A stretch of 64,000 nucleotides of DNA from Sphingobacteriales bacterium 44-15 (GTDB taxonomy: Bacteria; Bacteroidota; Bacteroidia; Chitinophagales; Chitinophagaceae): positions 270,925 to 334,924 of the forward strand of contig MKWG01000011.1 of assembly GCA_001899685.1 (NCBI GenBank). The letters are read 5' to 3'. The position numbers were made by a program, and so were the translations under genes. Of this stretch, positions 52,667 to 60,202 are shown one piece after another; the stretch's first letter is position 1; the number at the start of each line of letters is the position of its first letter. A model generated the notes under the pieces. That model was given only the letters and a program-made list of their open reading frames with translations. It was not told the DNA's origin and did no database searches.

Positions 52667-52869
52667 AAAATCTGATAAAAGTTGAGCGCGCAAGGCATAA
52701 TCTGACCCAGGCAGAGCTGGCAGAAAAAGTGAAAGTGGCGCGACAGACCATCATAGCTATTGAAGCAGGAAAATTTGTTCCTTCCGCTACATTAGCCTTT
52801 AAAATTGCCTGTATACTTAATTGTAAAGCTGATGATATTTTTAAACTTGAAGATGAAGATTGGTTGTAA
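52663..52869 (+). CDS. Cro/CI-type helix-turn-helix regulator (YozG-like)
   Basis: This 68-aa protein is essentially one XRE-type HTH domain: IKVERARHNLTQAELAEKVKVARQTIIAIEAGKFVPSATLAFKIACIL. It is the second gene of a translationally coupled pair. The palindrome over the pair's promoter suggests autoregulation. It ends LEDEDWL, as in YozG-like proteins. Confidence 0.92.
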   Translation: MKNLIKVERARHNLTQAELAEKVKVARQTIIAIEAGKFVPSATLAFKIACILNCKADDIFKLEDEDWL

Positions 52870-52897
52870 AAAAACATTTTAATATTGTTCATAATGA

Positions 52898-52905
52898 TAT
52901 ATTTG
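52898..52905 (+). promoter_or_regulatory. -7 box upstream of hisB
   Basis: TATATTTG at 52898-52905 matches TAnnTTTG, 28 nt before the hisB ATG. The -33 region has only TTT near the expected position. Confidence 0.45.
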
Positions 52906-52933
52906 CCCTTTAACCTGAAGATTATCCAACAGT

Positions 52934-54076
52934 ATGGCTAAACGTGTTTTGTTTATTGACAGGGATGGTACTTTAATCAATGAAGCTCCTCCAACCTACC
53001 AGCTCGACTCTTTTGAGAAGCTGACTTTTTACCCGCATATGTTTGAATATATGACCAGGATAGCACGCGAGCTGGATTATGAGCTGGTAATGATCACTAA
53101 CCAGGATGGACTGGGAACACCTGCTTTTCCGGAAGATACTTTTTGGCCGCTGCACAACCTGGTGATGAAAAGCCTGGAAGGTGAAGATATTTTTTTCAAC
53201 GCCGTTTTTATTGACAAAACTTATCCTCATGAAAATGCTCCCACCCGTAAGCCCGGCACTGGAATGCTGACAGCATATCTGAACAACCCGGACTATGACC
53301 TGCCTAATTCCTTTGTGATCGGCGACAGGATCACTGACGTGCAGTTAGCGAAGAACCTGGGTTGTAAAGCCATCTGGCTGAACAGTGATGCTTCTTTAGG
53401 CGCTGCCGAAATTTCTGATAAGGCAGCAGAGCTTCAGGATACTATTGTATTAGAATCTGTTGAATGGAAGGATATATATTCTTTCCTGAAACTGGGGCTG
53501 CGCAAAGTGAACCACCAGCGCAATACTAATGAAACGCAGGTGAGCATAGCGCTGAATGTGGATGGCAGCGGCAAGGCAGATATTGCTACCGGTCTCGGTT
53601 TTTTTGATCACATGCTGGAGCAGGTGGCCCGTCATGGCAAAATGGATTTGAAAATTCATACCAAAGGCGATCTGCATATTGATGAGCATCATACTATTGA
53701 AGATACCGGTATAGCGTTGGGAGAAGCTTTTGCCAAAGCGCTGGCAGATAAAACAGGAATGGAGCGCTATGGTTTTGCGCTACCGATGGATGAAGCGGAT
53801 GCCAAAGTGCTGGTGGATATGGGAGGCCGCAACTGGATAGTATGGAATGCTGAATTTAAGCGGGAGAAGATAGGAGAGGTGCCTACCGAAATGTTCTTTC
53901 ATTTTTTCAAGTCTTTTTCAGACGCTGCCAAATGCAACCTGAATATTGAATGCAATGGCGATAATGAGCATCATAAGATCGAAGCTATATTCAAGGCTTT
54001 TGCCAAAGCGCTTCGCATGGCGGTAAAGCGCGACCCGATGAGCAATTACCTGCCGAGCACCAAAGGAGTATTATAA
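52934..54076 (+). CDS. hisB: Bifunctional histidinol-phosphatase / imidazoleglycerol-phosphate dehydratase
   Basis: This 380-aa fusion catalyses two steps of histidine synthesis. The N-terminal HAD phosphatase (about 1-165) has [16 protein letters not shown] (nucleophile Asp ~9), MITNQDGLG and a zinc-loop-like [13 protein letters not shown]. The dehydratase domain (about 190-380) has [38 protein letters not shown] and [43 protein letters not shown], the metal-binding histidine repeats. Length matches the E. coli fusion. No other his gene is in the window. Confidence 0.96.
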   Translation: MAKRVLFIDRDGTLINEAPPTYQLDSFEKLTFYPHMFEYMTRIARELDYELVMITNQDGLGTPAFPEDTFWPLHNLVMKSLEGEDIFFNAVFIDKTYPHENAPTRKPGTGMLTAYLNNPDYDLPNSFVIGDRITDVQLAKNLGCKAIWLNSDASLGAAEISDKAAELQDTIVLESVEWKDIYSFLKLGLRKVNHQRNTNETQVSIALNVDGSGKADIATGLGFFDHMLEQVARHGKMDLKIHTKGDLHIDEHHTIEDTGIALGEAFAKALADKTGMERYGFALPMDEADAKVLVDMGGRNWIVWNAEFKREKIGEVPTEMFFHFFKSFSDAAKCNLNIECNGDNEHHKIEAIFKAFAKALRMAVKRDPMSNYLPSTKGVL

Positions 54077-54118
54077 GCCGCCTGGTATTCATCCGCATTT
54101 TACTGTATCAGTGGGTGT

Positions 54119-54142
54119 GGTTGCTTTACTGTTGGAGCAACC
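54119..54142 (+). terminator. Hairpin downstream of hisB
   Basis: GGTTGCT and AGCAACC flank a 10-nt loop, followed by ATAGACAAAAATT. The downstream tract is A- rather than T-rich, so it is only a candidate terminator. Confidence 0.35.
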
Positions 54143-54301
54143 ATAGACAAAAATTAACATTTCCTGCAATACTGAACACACTTATTTTGGTGTTTATAAC
54201 AGCGTGTATTCCTGGCGCCAAAGACGATCCGGAAAGGAGCATTGGCATAGGGAGTGGGCAATGTAAAAAACTACCTTTATCACTTTTATACCCTCAGCAA
54301 C

Positions 54302-55525
54302 ATGAACTACAAATCAGATCAACAGCCGGCTAATACTTTGTCCGCCTCGCCATCAATCCCTGATGAGCAGGCTTCGCAATGGGATAAAGTGCTTTGGTGG
54401 ATGGCGGCTGCAGACTCTTCGTTGATGAAAACATGCGGACCGGACCGTTTCCGCTATGGTGTGATAGGCTATACCGTCATGGCAACATGGTTGTTTGCCA
54501 CACTGGCCTGGGGCTACTTTTTTTCTACTTTGTTTGATGATATACTTATCATACTGCCCGCAGCGCTTTTCTTTGGCTTCGTCATTCTTACCATTGACAG
54601 GGGATTGATAGCGGGACTGAACAGCAACGGCGGAAAAAACAAATGGCTGTCCCTTTCGCTACGCCTGCTGCTGGCGCTTACTATCGGGTTCTTCATTTCG
54701 CAGCCCGTTGTGCTGATGCTTTTTGAAAAAGATATAGATGCCCATCTGCCGGTGGTGAAAGAAAAGAAGATTACCGCCTACACAAAACAGGTAAGGGATG
54801 AAAATGCCGTGGTGCTGCAGCAGGCGAAAGCAGAAATTGACCGTATCCGCAGTGATCAGAAAGTGAAAGAGCAGGAAATACTTGACCTTAAAAATGCCTA
54901 TATAAGGGAAACTGACGGCACAGGCGGTTCGGGTAAAATAGGAGAATACACTATAGCCAGAGTGAAAAAAATGGCTTACCTGAAGGCTGAAGAAGATCTT
55001 ATTACCTGGAAGCGCAGTGTGCAACCTGCACTTGACAGCGCTCTAGCAAGAGAAAGAATTACGGAAGCAACCATACAGCAACGCATAGCCGAATTTGATA
55101 AAGGGCTGTCAGACGGGTTTCTTACCCGGATAGAAACACTGGATGATCTTATGCTGGTGCACCCACCTGTTAAATATCGCTACCGGCTGGTGATCATGCT
55201 CATTATGATGATAGAGCTGATGCCTTTGCTCACCAAGCTGATGATGCCCTCAGGGCTTTATGAAGAAAAAGTGCAGGATGCCGTGCAGCAAAAGAAGCTC
55301 AACTGGCAGGCTGAAAGAGCAGCAATAAAAGAAGTAGAAGCTGCATTTTATGAGACGGCAATATCTACCGACAAGCAATTGCAGGCTGATGTAATGCACG
55401 AAATAAATGAATTGAGAAGGAAACAGGCAGAAGAAGAATTCAACAAATGGAAACAAAATCCGGGCAAAGTACGCCAGTTCTGGGATCAGTTGAAAAGCAG
55501 GCTGTTGTATTTCAGCAGGGATTAG
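54302..55525 (+). CDS. DUF4407 membrane protein
   Basis: This 407-aa protein has hydrophobic segments at about 55-75, 80-100, 120-140 and 290-310 around a long charged helical region (~150-285, with many E/K/Q residues) that looks like a coiled coil. A second coiled region follows from 320 to the end. The opening WDKVLWWMAAADSSLMKTCGPDRFRYGVIGYTV and GFVILTIDRGLIAGL are typical of DUF4407. Function unknown. ATG at 54302 is preferred over an upstream frame. Confidence 0.88.
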   Translation: MNYKSDQQPANTLSASPSIPDEQASQWDKVLWWMAAADSSLMKTCGPDRFRYGVIGYTVMATWLFATLAWGYFFSTLFDDILIILPAALFFGFVILTIDRGLIAGLNSNGGKNKWLSLSLRLLLALTIGFFISQPVVLMLFEKDIDAHLPVVKEKKITAYTKQVRDENAVVLQQAKAEIDRIRSDQKVKEQEILDLKNAYIRETDGTGGSGKIGEYTIARVKKMAYLKAEEDLITWKRSVQPALDSALARERITEATIQQRIAEFDKGLSDGFLTRIETLDDLMLVHPPVKYRYRLVIMLIMMIELMPLLTKLMMPSGLYEEKVQDAVQQKKLNWQAERAAIKEVEAAFYETAISTDKQLQADVMHEINELRRKQAEEEFNKWKQNPGKVRQFWDQLKSRLLYFSRD

Positions 55526-55591
55526 AGTGCTCCTTCCCGACCTTCCTAAAAGGAAGTAGAAAAGCATCCGAAAACTGACTATACAATACGG

Positions 55592-55632
55592 GAAACGACA
55601 AACGTCAAACGACAGATCCTGTAACCTGCCGC
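55592..55632 (+). repeat. Short heptanucleotide array
   Basis: Words AACGACA, AACGTCA, AACGACA are followed by CCTGTAACCTG. The same word set occurs at 28919 and 37093. It lies downstream of the DUF4407 gene. Confidence 0.65.
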
Positions 55633-55667
55633 CATTTCCACTTCATTTAAATAAATTTTCAGAAATA

Positions 55668-55698
55668 TTTGAAAATTTAAAAATAATTATTAGCTTTG
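55668..55698 (+). promoter_or_regulatory. Promoter of the GbsR/MarR-type regulator
   Basis: TTTG at 55668-55671, a 19-nt spacer and TAGCTTTG at 55691-55698 form a full consensus match. The ATG begins 4 nt after the box, as at the ABC-F gene. Confidence 0.7.
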
Positions 55699-55702
55699 AA
55701 TC

Positions 55703-56209
55703 ATGAATCTGGAAGAAGCGAAGCGGCAGTTCATTATGGGCTGGGGTGCGTTTGGTACAAACTGGGGGATCAACCGCACTATGGCTCAGATTCATGCGTT
55801 ATTGTTAATAAGTCCCGACCCGCTCACCCAGGATGATATGATGGAGGCACTAAATATCAGCAGGGGGAACGCCAATATGAATATCCGGGATCTGATTGGC
55901 TGGGGGTTGGCCGAACGGGTGATCATTGCCGGAGAAAGAAAGGAGTATTTTACCGCGGAAAAAGATATATGGAAAGTAGTAAGGCAGATTGTTAAAGAAC
56001 GGAAAAAAAGAGAGCTGGAGCCGATACTTCAGCTAATGGAAAAGCTGGAGCAAACGGAAGGGGATAAACGAGACAGGGAGATGAAGGCATTTACGGAGGT
56101 GGTGACAGGAATAAAAAAGCTCGGGCTGCAGGCCGACAAGACCCTTGAAACGCTTATCAAAGCTGAAGAAAACTGGTTTATCAGTAACCTTATTAAAATA
56201 TTCAGGTAG
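55703..56209 (+). CDS. GbsR/MarR family transcriptional regulator
   Basis: This 168-aa winged-helix regulator opens FIMGWGAFGTNWGINRTMAQIHALLLISPDPLTQDDMMEALNISRGNANMNIRDLIGWGLA, the GbsR-type signature with the recognition helix around residues 52-66. The second half is a long charged helix (ERKKRELEPILQLMEKLEQ) likely for dimerisation. Targets are unknown; the next gene is separated by a terminator. Confidence 0.9.
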   Translation: MNLEEAKRQFIMGWGAFGTNWGINRTMAQIHALLLISPDPLTQDDMMEALNISRGNANMNIRDLIGWGLAERVIIAGERKEYFTAEKDIWKVVRQIVKERKKRELEPILQLMEKLEQTEGDKRDREMKAFTEVVTGIKKLGLQADKTLETLIKAEENWFISNLIKIFR

Positions 56210-56231
56210 CCATATTCCCCTTATACCTGTT

Positions 56232-56256
56232 AAAAGCCGGATCTTCCGGCTTTTCT
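56232..56256 (+). terminator. Rho-independent terminator after the GbsR-like gene
   Basis: AAAAGCCGGA-TCT-TCCGGCTTTT is a perfect 10-bp stem followed by TTCTT. It lies 22 nt after the stop codon. Confidence 0.88.
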
Positions 56257-56288
56257 TAAGTACTATATTTTCAATAAATTCTGAAAAT

Positions 56289-57272
56289 ATGAAAAATAAA
56301 ACAATCGTCATTGCCGGAGGTACAGGGTTCATAGGAGAAGCAATGACCAACTATTTTGGGAAAGACAACAGCATTATTATACTCACACGTGCAGCACCCA
56401 GCGCCGCCAATAACCGTAATCATTTTCATACCCTCTCCCCGGAAGTTATTGAAAATGTCAGGTATATCAAATGGGACGGAAAGACCCTGGGCGATTGGTC
56501 TGAAGCGCTTAACGGCGCCGATATCATCATCAATATGGCAGGCAAGACCGTGAACTGCAGGTATACTACTAAAAACAAAAAGGAAATTTTCGACAGCCGA
56601 ACCAATTCCGTTCATGCTATCGGCGAAGCCATCAGGCAATGCAAAAATCCGCCACTGCTTTGGATAAATGCTTCCTCTGCAACTATATACCGTCATGCTG
56701 CTGACCACCCGCAGGATGAATATACCGGTGAATATCATAATGATTTTTCTGTACAGGTATGCAGAAAATGGGAAGCTGCATTGTATGCGGAAAACACTCC
56801 GGCTACAAGAAAAGTGGCATTGCGCATGGCTATCACGCTGGGAGCCGGAGGCGTGTTGATCCCGTATTTCAACCTGCTCAAATCCGGGCTGGGCGGCAGG
56901 CAGGGGAATGGCAGGCAAATGTATAGCTGGGTACATATTACAGATACCTGCAGGATGATAGCATGGATAGAAAGCCACCCGGAGATAACAGGTACTTATA
57001 ATTGTTGTGCACCTCACCCCGTGACCAATGAAGTATTTATGTCAACTTTACGCAAGGTCACCGGGCATAAGTTTGGTTTGCCTGCTCCTGCATGGCTGCT
57101 GAAACTTGGAGCGCCTCTTATAGGTACAGAGACGGAATTAGTACTGAAAAGCCGTTGGGTGATCCCAACAAAGATCACTGCAACCGGTTTCAGGTTCAGC
57201 TTTCCTCATCTTGAAGAAGCCTTACAGGATATTATCAAAAGCGTACCGCGAAAACAGTACCATCTGTTTTGA
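56289..57272 (+). CDS. TIGR01777-type SDR epimerase (YfcH-like)
   Basis: This 327-aa short-chain dehydrogenase/reductase-fold protein has the NAD(P) motif IVIAGGTGFIGEAMTNYF at residues 5-22 and INMAGKTVNCRYTTKNKKEIFDSR (~84-107). NASSATIYRHA, YSWVHITDTCRMI and a C-terminal DUF1731-like ALQDI segment follow, as in YfcH. The enzymatic role of the family is not known. ATG at 56289 is chosen; the longer frame upstream runs through the terminator. Confidence 0.9.
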   Translation: MKNKTIVIAGGTGFIGEAMTNYFGKDNSIIILTRAAPSAANNRNHFHTLSPEVIENVRYIKWDGKTLGDWSEALNGADIIINMAGKTVNCRYTTKNKKEIFDSRTNSVHAIGEAIRQCKNPPLLWINASSATIYRHAADHPQDEYTGEYHNDFSVQVCRKWEAALYAENTPATRKVALRMAITLGAGGVLIPYFNLLKSGLGGRQGNGRQMYSWVHITDTCRMIAWIESHPEITGTYNCCAPHPVTNEVFMSTLRKVTGHKFGLPAPAWLLKLGAPLIGTETELVLKSRWVIPTKITATGFRFSFPHLEEALQDIIKSVPRKQYHLF

Positions 57273-57364
57273 TGAGAGATAGTGTTGAGTTTGCGAGCCG
57301 CATATATTGTATTTAGCTCAACATAAAACCTGACCGCGATTAAACCATAGGACTGTCTGGAAGT

Positions 57365-57436
57365 CTTTAAGTACCATAATACCGGAAATCAATTTCGCGT
57401 TATAGCTGCAATAATCAGGTATCATGGTACTTAAAG
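57365..57436 (+). promoter_or_regulatory. 13-bp inverted repeat pairing with the esterase start codon
   Basis: CTTTAAGTACCAT (57365-57377) is the exact reverse complement of ATGGTACTTAAAG (57424-57436), whose first three bases are the esterase start codon. In an mRNA starting upstream of 57365 the start would be inside a stem with a 46-nt loop. A regulatory role is inferred. Confidence 0.5.
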
Positions 57437-58377
57437 TGGTTTTCAGCACAATCTTATTGCCTGGGCTGCTGGTCTTTTTAGGAGGGTGTACAAAAGACAA
57501 CTCACCTTCTGATCCGGATGCGGGAGAATTCAGATTTACAGACAGTATAAAGGTTGACGGGCTTGAAAGATCATACCTGCTTAATTTACCGCCGGGTTAT
57601 TATTCAGGAGATAACTTTTCATTGGTGATAGCCCTGCACGGCGGTGGCGGGAGCGCAACACAATTTGAATCATCCTCTTTACTCACGCAAAAAGCAAATG
57701 CCGCCGGCTTCATAGTAGTATATCCCAATGGCGTGAAAAGTGACGGCGTGCTCAAAGCCCAGACATGGAATGCAGGCACATGCTGCGATTATGCCGCGGC
57801 TGATAATATTGATGATGTACATTTCATCAGGCAGCTTATTAGTACCCTTTTGGCAAAATATAAGGTCAACCCCCGGAAAGTATATGCCACAGGGCATTCC
57901 AACGGTGGCATGATGTGTTACCGTCTCGCCTGTGAGCTTGCAGACAAGATCGCAGCGATAGCGGTGAATGCCTGTACGATGGTGACGACAGAACCGTGCA
58001 GCCCCGCTCATCCCATGCCGGTGCTGCACATGCATTCGGTAAAAGATGAGCATGTACCTTACTCCGGAGGGCAGGGTGGCGGCATTGGTACCGTTAACCT
58101 GCACCTGCCGCCTGTTGATTCCGTGCTGAATGTATTTTCCTCTTTTTCACGATGCACCAATATTGCCCAGGTAATTAGAAGCAACGACAACTACACCTTC
58201 ACCCAATGGAGTAGCTGTGATAATGGTGCGAACATTCAATTGTATCTTACTCAGGACGGCGGGCACGCATGGCCGGGCGGGTTGCCTGGCAGCGGGATGG
58301 CCGATACTCCCTCTACAGCTATTAAAGCCAATGACCTCCTGTGGGATTTTTTTCAGCAGTACCAGTTGCCTGATTAA
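57424..58377 (+). CDS. Lipoprotein esterase of the PHB depolymerase / feruloyl esterase (LpqC) family
   Basis: This 317-aa alpha/beta hydrolase has a lipoprotein signal ending LVFLGGC (Cys ~22). The oxyanion region is LVIALHGGGGSATQFE (~66-81). The nucleophile elbow is ATGHSNGGMMCYRLAC (Ser ~161), the Asp is in HSVKDEHVPYSGG (~206) and the His in DGGHAWPGG (~281). Cysteine pairs (TCCDY, NACTMVTTEPC) suggest disulfides, fitting an exported protein. It probably de-esterifies plant polysaccharides or polyesters; substrate unknown. Confidence 0.9.
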   Translation: MVLKVVFSTILLPGLLVFLGGCTKDNSPSDPDAGEFRFTDSIKVDGLERSYLLNLPPGYYSGDNFSLVIALHGGGGSATQFESSSLLTQKANAAGFIVVYPNGVKSDGVLKAQTWNAGTCCDYAAADNIDDVHFIRQLISTLLAKYKVNPRKVYATGHSNGGMMCYRLACELADKIAAIAVNACTMVTTEPCSPAHPMPVLHMHSVKDEHVPYSGGQGGGIGTVNLHLPPVDSVLNVFSSFSRCTNIAQVIRSNDNYTFTQWSSCDNGANIQLYLTQDGGHAWPGGLPGSGMADTPSTAIKANDLLWDFFQQYQLPD

Positions 58378-58396
58378 AGCCGCTTAAATTAGCCCG

Positions 58397-58431
58397 GCAG
58401 GCGCGCCTGCAAAACATGGGATATACCCATG
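58397..58431. terminator. Two adjacent perfect palindromes after the esterase gene
   Basis: GCAGGCGCGCCTGC (58397-58410) and CATGGG-ATATA-CCCATG (58415-58431) follow the stop codon by 20 bp. Either could end transcription, but neither has a T-tract. Confidence 0.4.
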
Positions 58432-58557
58432 GAACTTCTGCGGGAGAATGGATTATTTGTAAATTGAATTATCGCGAAAGTTACAAAATCATTTACCCCT
58501 TGCACGTATTTCGACTGAGCAGCACAATCTCCATAGTTAAATGACGCTTACGCGAAG

Positions 58558-58662
58558 GAGAAATCTGCCGGGATTGTACTAAGGCTCAACATACGGACTA
58601 TTGCCCAACAGATTTCTCTCCCGCCGTAACATACATTTAGATCAAGACAGTATGAAGGCGGG
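58558..58662. repeat. REP-like palindromic block
   Basis: GAGAAATCTG (58558-58567) pairs with CAGATTTCTC (58609-58618), and CCCGCC pairs with GGCGGG (58657-58662). The block ends near GATCGAAATGACG. Sequences of this AGATTTCTC...CGAAATGAC type are common intergenic repeats in bacteria, from general knowledge. Confidence 0.45.
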
Positions 58663-58914
58663 ATCGAAATGACGTGTAAGAGCGTTTTGCTTTTGTAACC
58701 GGCGCTTTCTGCATGGGGTATATAATATGGTTCGGGCAGCTCCCGTGCAGGAATAAAATATAGTCTCGTCAGTGGGTAACATTTTACCGGTATAGTATAT
58801 ATTAATGCAGGGCTGCGCGCCCTGTACTTTCGCAATATCTGTGAAACCTGTTCCTTAATGCGGTATCTGTTGTGATGAAGCCTTATTGTTTGAATAACCT
58901 TTAATACTGTATTT

Positions 58915-60057
58915 ATGGACTTTACAAATCTCAACAATTTAAGGATTGATGTTCCATACGAACTGGAACAAAGTGTTTTTAGCTGGCTGTATTATAGCAA
59001 AGTGCTTAACTTCAATATGGAAGCGCAGCTAAAATCAAACTGGTGCTGGGCGGCCACAGCAGACAGCGTCTCTCATTTCTATGCTAAGTTTTTAAACCCC
59101 TGGTCGCAGTGCAAAATTGCTTCACACGAACAAGGGCTTTCCTGCTGCAATACTCCCACGCCGTCCGGTTGCAATGTGGCATGGTATTTAGACAAGGCGC
59201 TTGACTGCACACACAATTATGTATCCATGAGCAGCGGCACCATGACCTGGGACGCAGTAAAAGCGGAAATAGATAAAGGGTTGGTAGTGGGAACACGTAT
59301 AGGATGGAACGGCGGAGGCGGCCATTTTATGGCAATTCACGGGGTATCGCGAATAGGGCTCACGCATTATTTTCATATTGACGACCCTATTTACGGGAAG
59401 AGCGTATTGACAGTAGACCAGTTCTCTAATAATTACCAGGGAAGCGGTAGCTGGACACATAGTTATATCACTAAAAAATATTCCTATATGAGATTTTTGG
59501 ATCTGCTATTGTACGAAAAGCTGCTGATCCCCATTCCGCAGATCAGGCCATTGCTTAAAGTACAACTGCCGGGGCTGAACGTAGAAAAAAAATTAGATCA
59601 GCTTGATCTGAGCATGCCGCATCATGTCTTTACTGTATCATTAAAAGATATTGATAAAGGAATAAATGTGCCGAAACAACCTTCTGCAGTGCGCGTGATT
59701 GAGCTTGATGCCGCAAAACCGGTAGCGATCTATGATCTGTCTGCCAATGAAAACCAGCCAGAGGTACAGCAGGTAAGCACTGACAGTGCCTATTTAAATA
59801 ACGTTGAAAATGGAATCGAACAGCTCAGGCGTGCGGAAACCGGCGCCGATGACGGCAGTGAGCTTCGCCTGCTGAGGTTTCCTGCGCTCAACCTGGAAGC
59901 TCTGTGGCTTGCCGGCGACAGCGGTAAAAATGATAAATATTACCTGGTGCGCCATTTTGAAGACAAAGACGGCGTATTGAACCGGGAAGCATTTAATGCT
60001 TTGGTGCAACGGCTTAAAGCCTCGGTAGAAAAGCAGGATGAAACCATGGGGGCGTGA
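58915..60057 (+). CDS. Papain-like cysteine peptidase (C39/C70-like) with unknown C-terminal domain
   Basis: This 380-aa protein has a papain-like catalytic domain in residues ~30-195. The nucleophile is in KSNWCWAATADSVSHFY (Cys ~44), the general base in GGGHFMAIHGVSR (His ~141) and the third residue in FHIDDPIYGKSVLTVDQF (Asp/Asn ~160). The C-terminal ~180 residues (PGLNVEKKLDQLDLSMPHHVF onward) form a second domain I do not recognise. No signal peptide or leader-peptide target is visible, so the location is unclear. It stands alone after a long non-coding gap. Confidence 0.8.
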   Translation: MDFTNLNNLRIDVPYELEQSVFSWLYYSKVLNFNMEAQLKSNWCWAATADSVSHFYAKFLNPWSQCKIASHEQGLSCCNTPTPSGCNVAWYLDKALDCTHNYVSMSSGTMTWDAVKAEIDKGLVVGTRIGWNGGGGHFMAIHGVSRIGLTHYFHIDDPIYGKSVLTVDQFSNNYQGSGSWTHSYITKKYSYMRFLDLLLYEKLLIPIPQIRPLLKVQLPGLNVEKKLDQLDLSMPHHVFTVSLKDIDKGINVPKQPSAVRVIELDAAKPVAIYDLSANENQPEVQQVSTDSAYLNNVENGIEQLRRAETGADDGSELRLLRFPALNLEALWLAGDSGKNDKYYLVRHFEDKDGVLNREAFNALVQRLKASVEKQDETMGA

Positions 60058-60070
60058 TGCGAGTGATCAT

Positions 60071-60125
60071 AGGTGAATGGTGAATAGGCAATAGTGAATT
60101 CACCATTCACCATTGCCTATTCACA
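60071..60125. repeat. Folded heptanucleotide array
   Basis: GTGAATAGGCAAT (60080-60092) and ATTGCCTATTCAC (60112-60124) are perfect 13-bp inverted arms. The words are GGTGAAT, AGGCAAT, AGTGAAT and then TCACCAT, TCACCAT, TGCCTAT. It follows the peptidase gene. Confidence 0.85.
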
Positions 60126-60202
60126 GATGGAATAGCGCTGCCTGCCATCTGAATTTATACACCAATAAGTAGGTATGTTCTAAATGTTTATTGCTCATAG
60201 GT

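Larger units (their letters stand above)
58378..58914. other. 537-bp gap rich in palindromes; no gene
   Basis: The gap holds two adjacent hairpins (58397-58431) and a REP-like block (58558-58662). The 129-codon minus-strand frame at 58548-58937 overlaps the next gene start, has no recognisable domain and is not accepted as a gene. Nothing is seen between 58670 and 58914 except possible promoter sequence. Confidence 0.6.

Noticed and set aside
54115..54333. 72-codon plus-strand frame between hisB and DUF4407
   Set aside because: It spans the hairpin after hisB and overlaps the DUF4407 start in another frame; no features support it.
58548..58937. 129-codon minus-strand frame
   Set aside because: It overlaps the start of the C70-like peptidase, covers palindromic repeat sequence and has no family resemblance.
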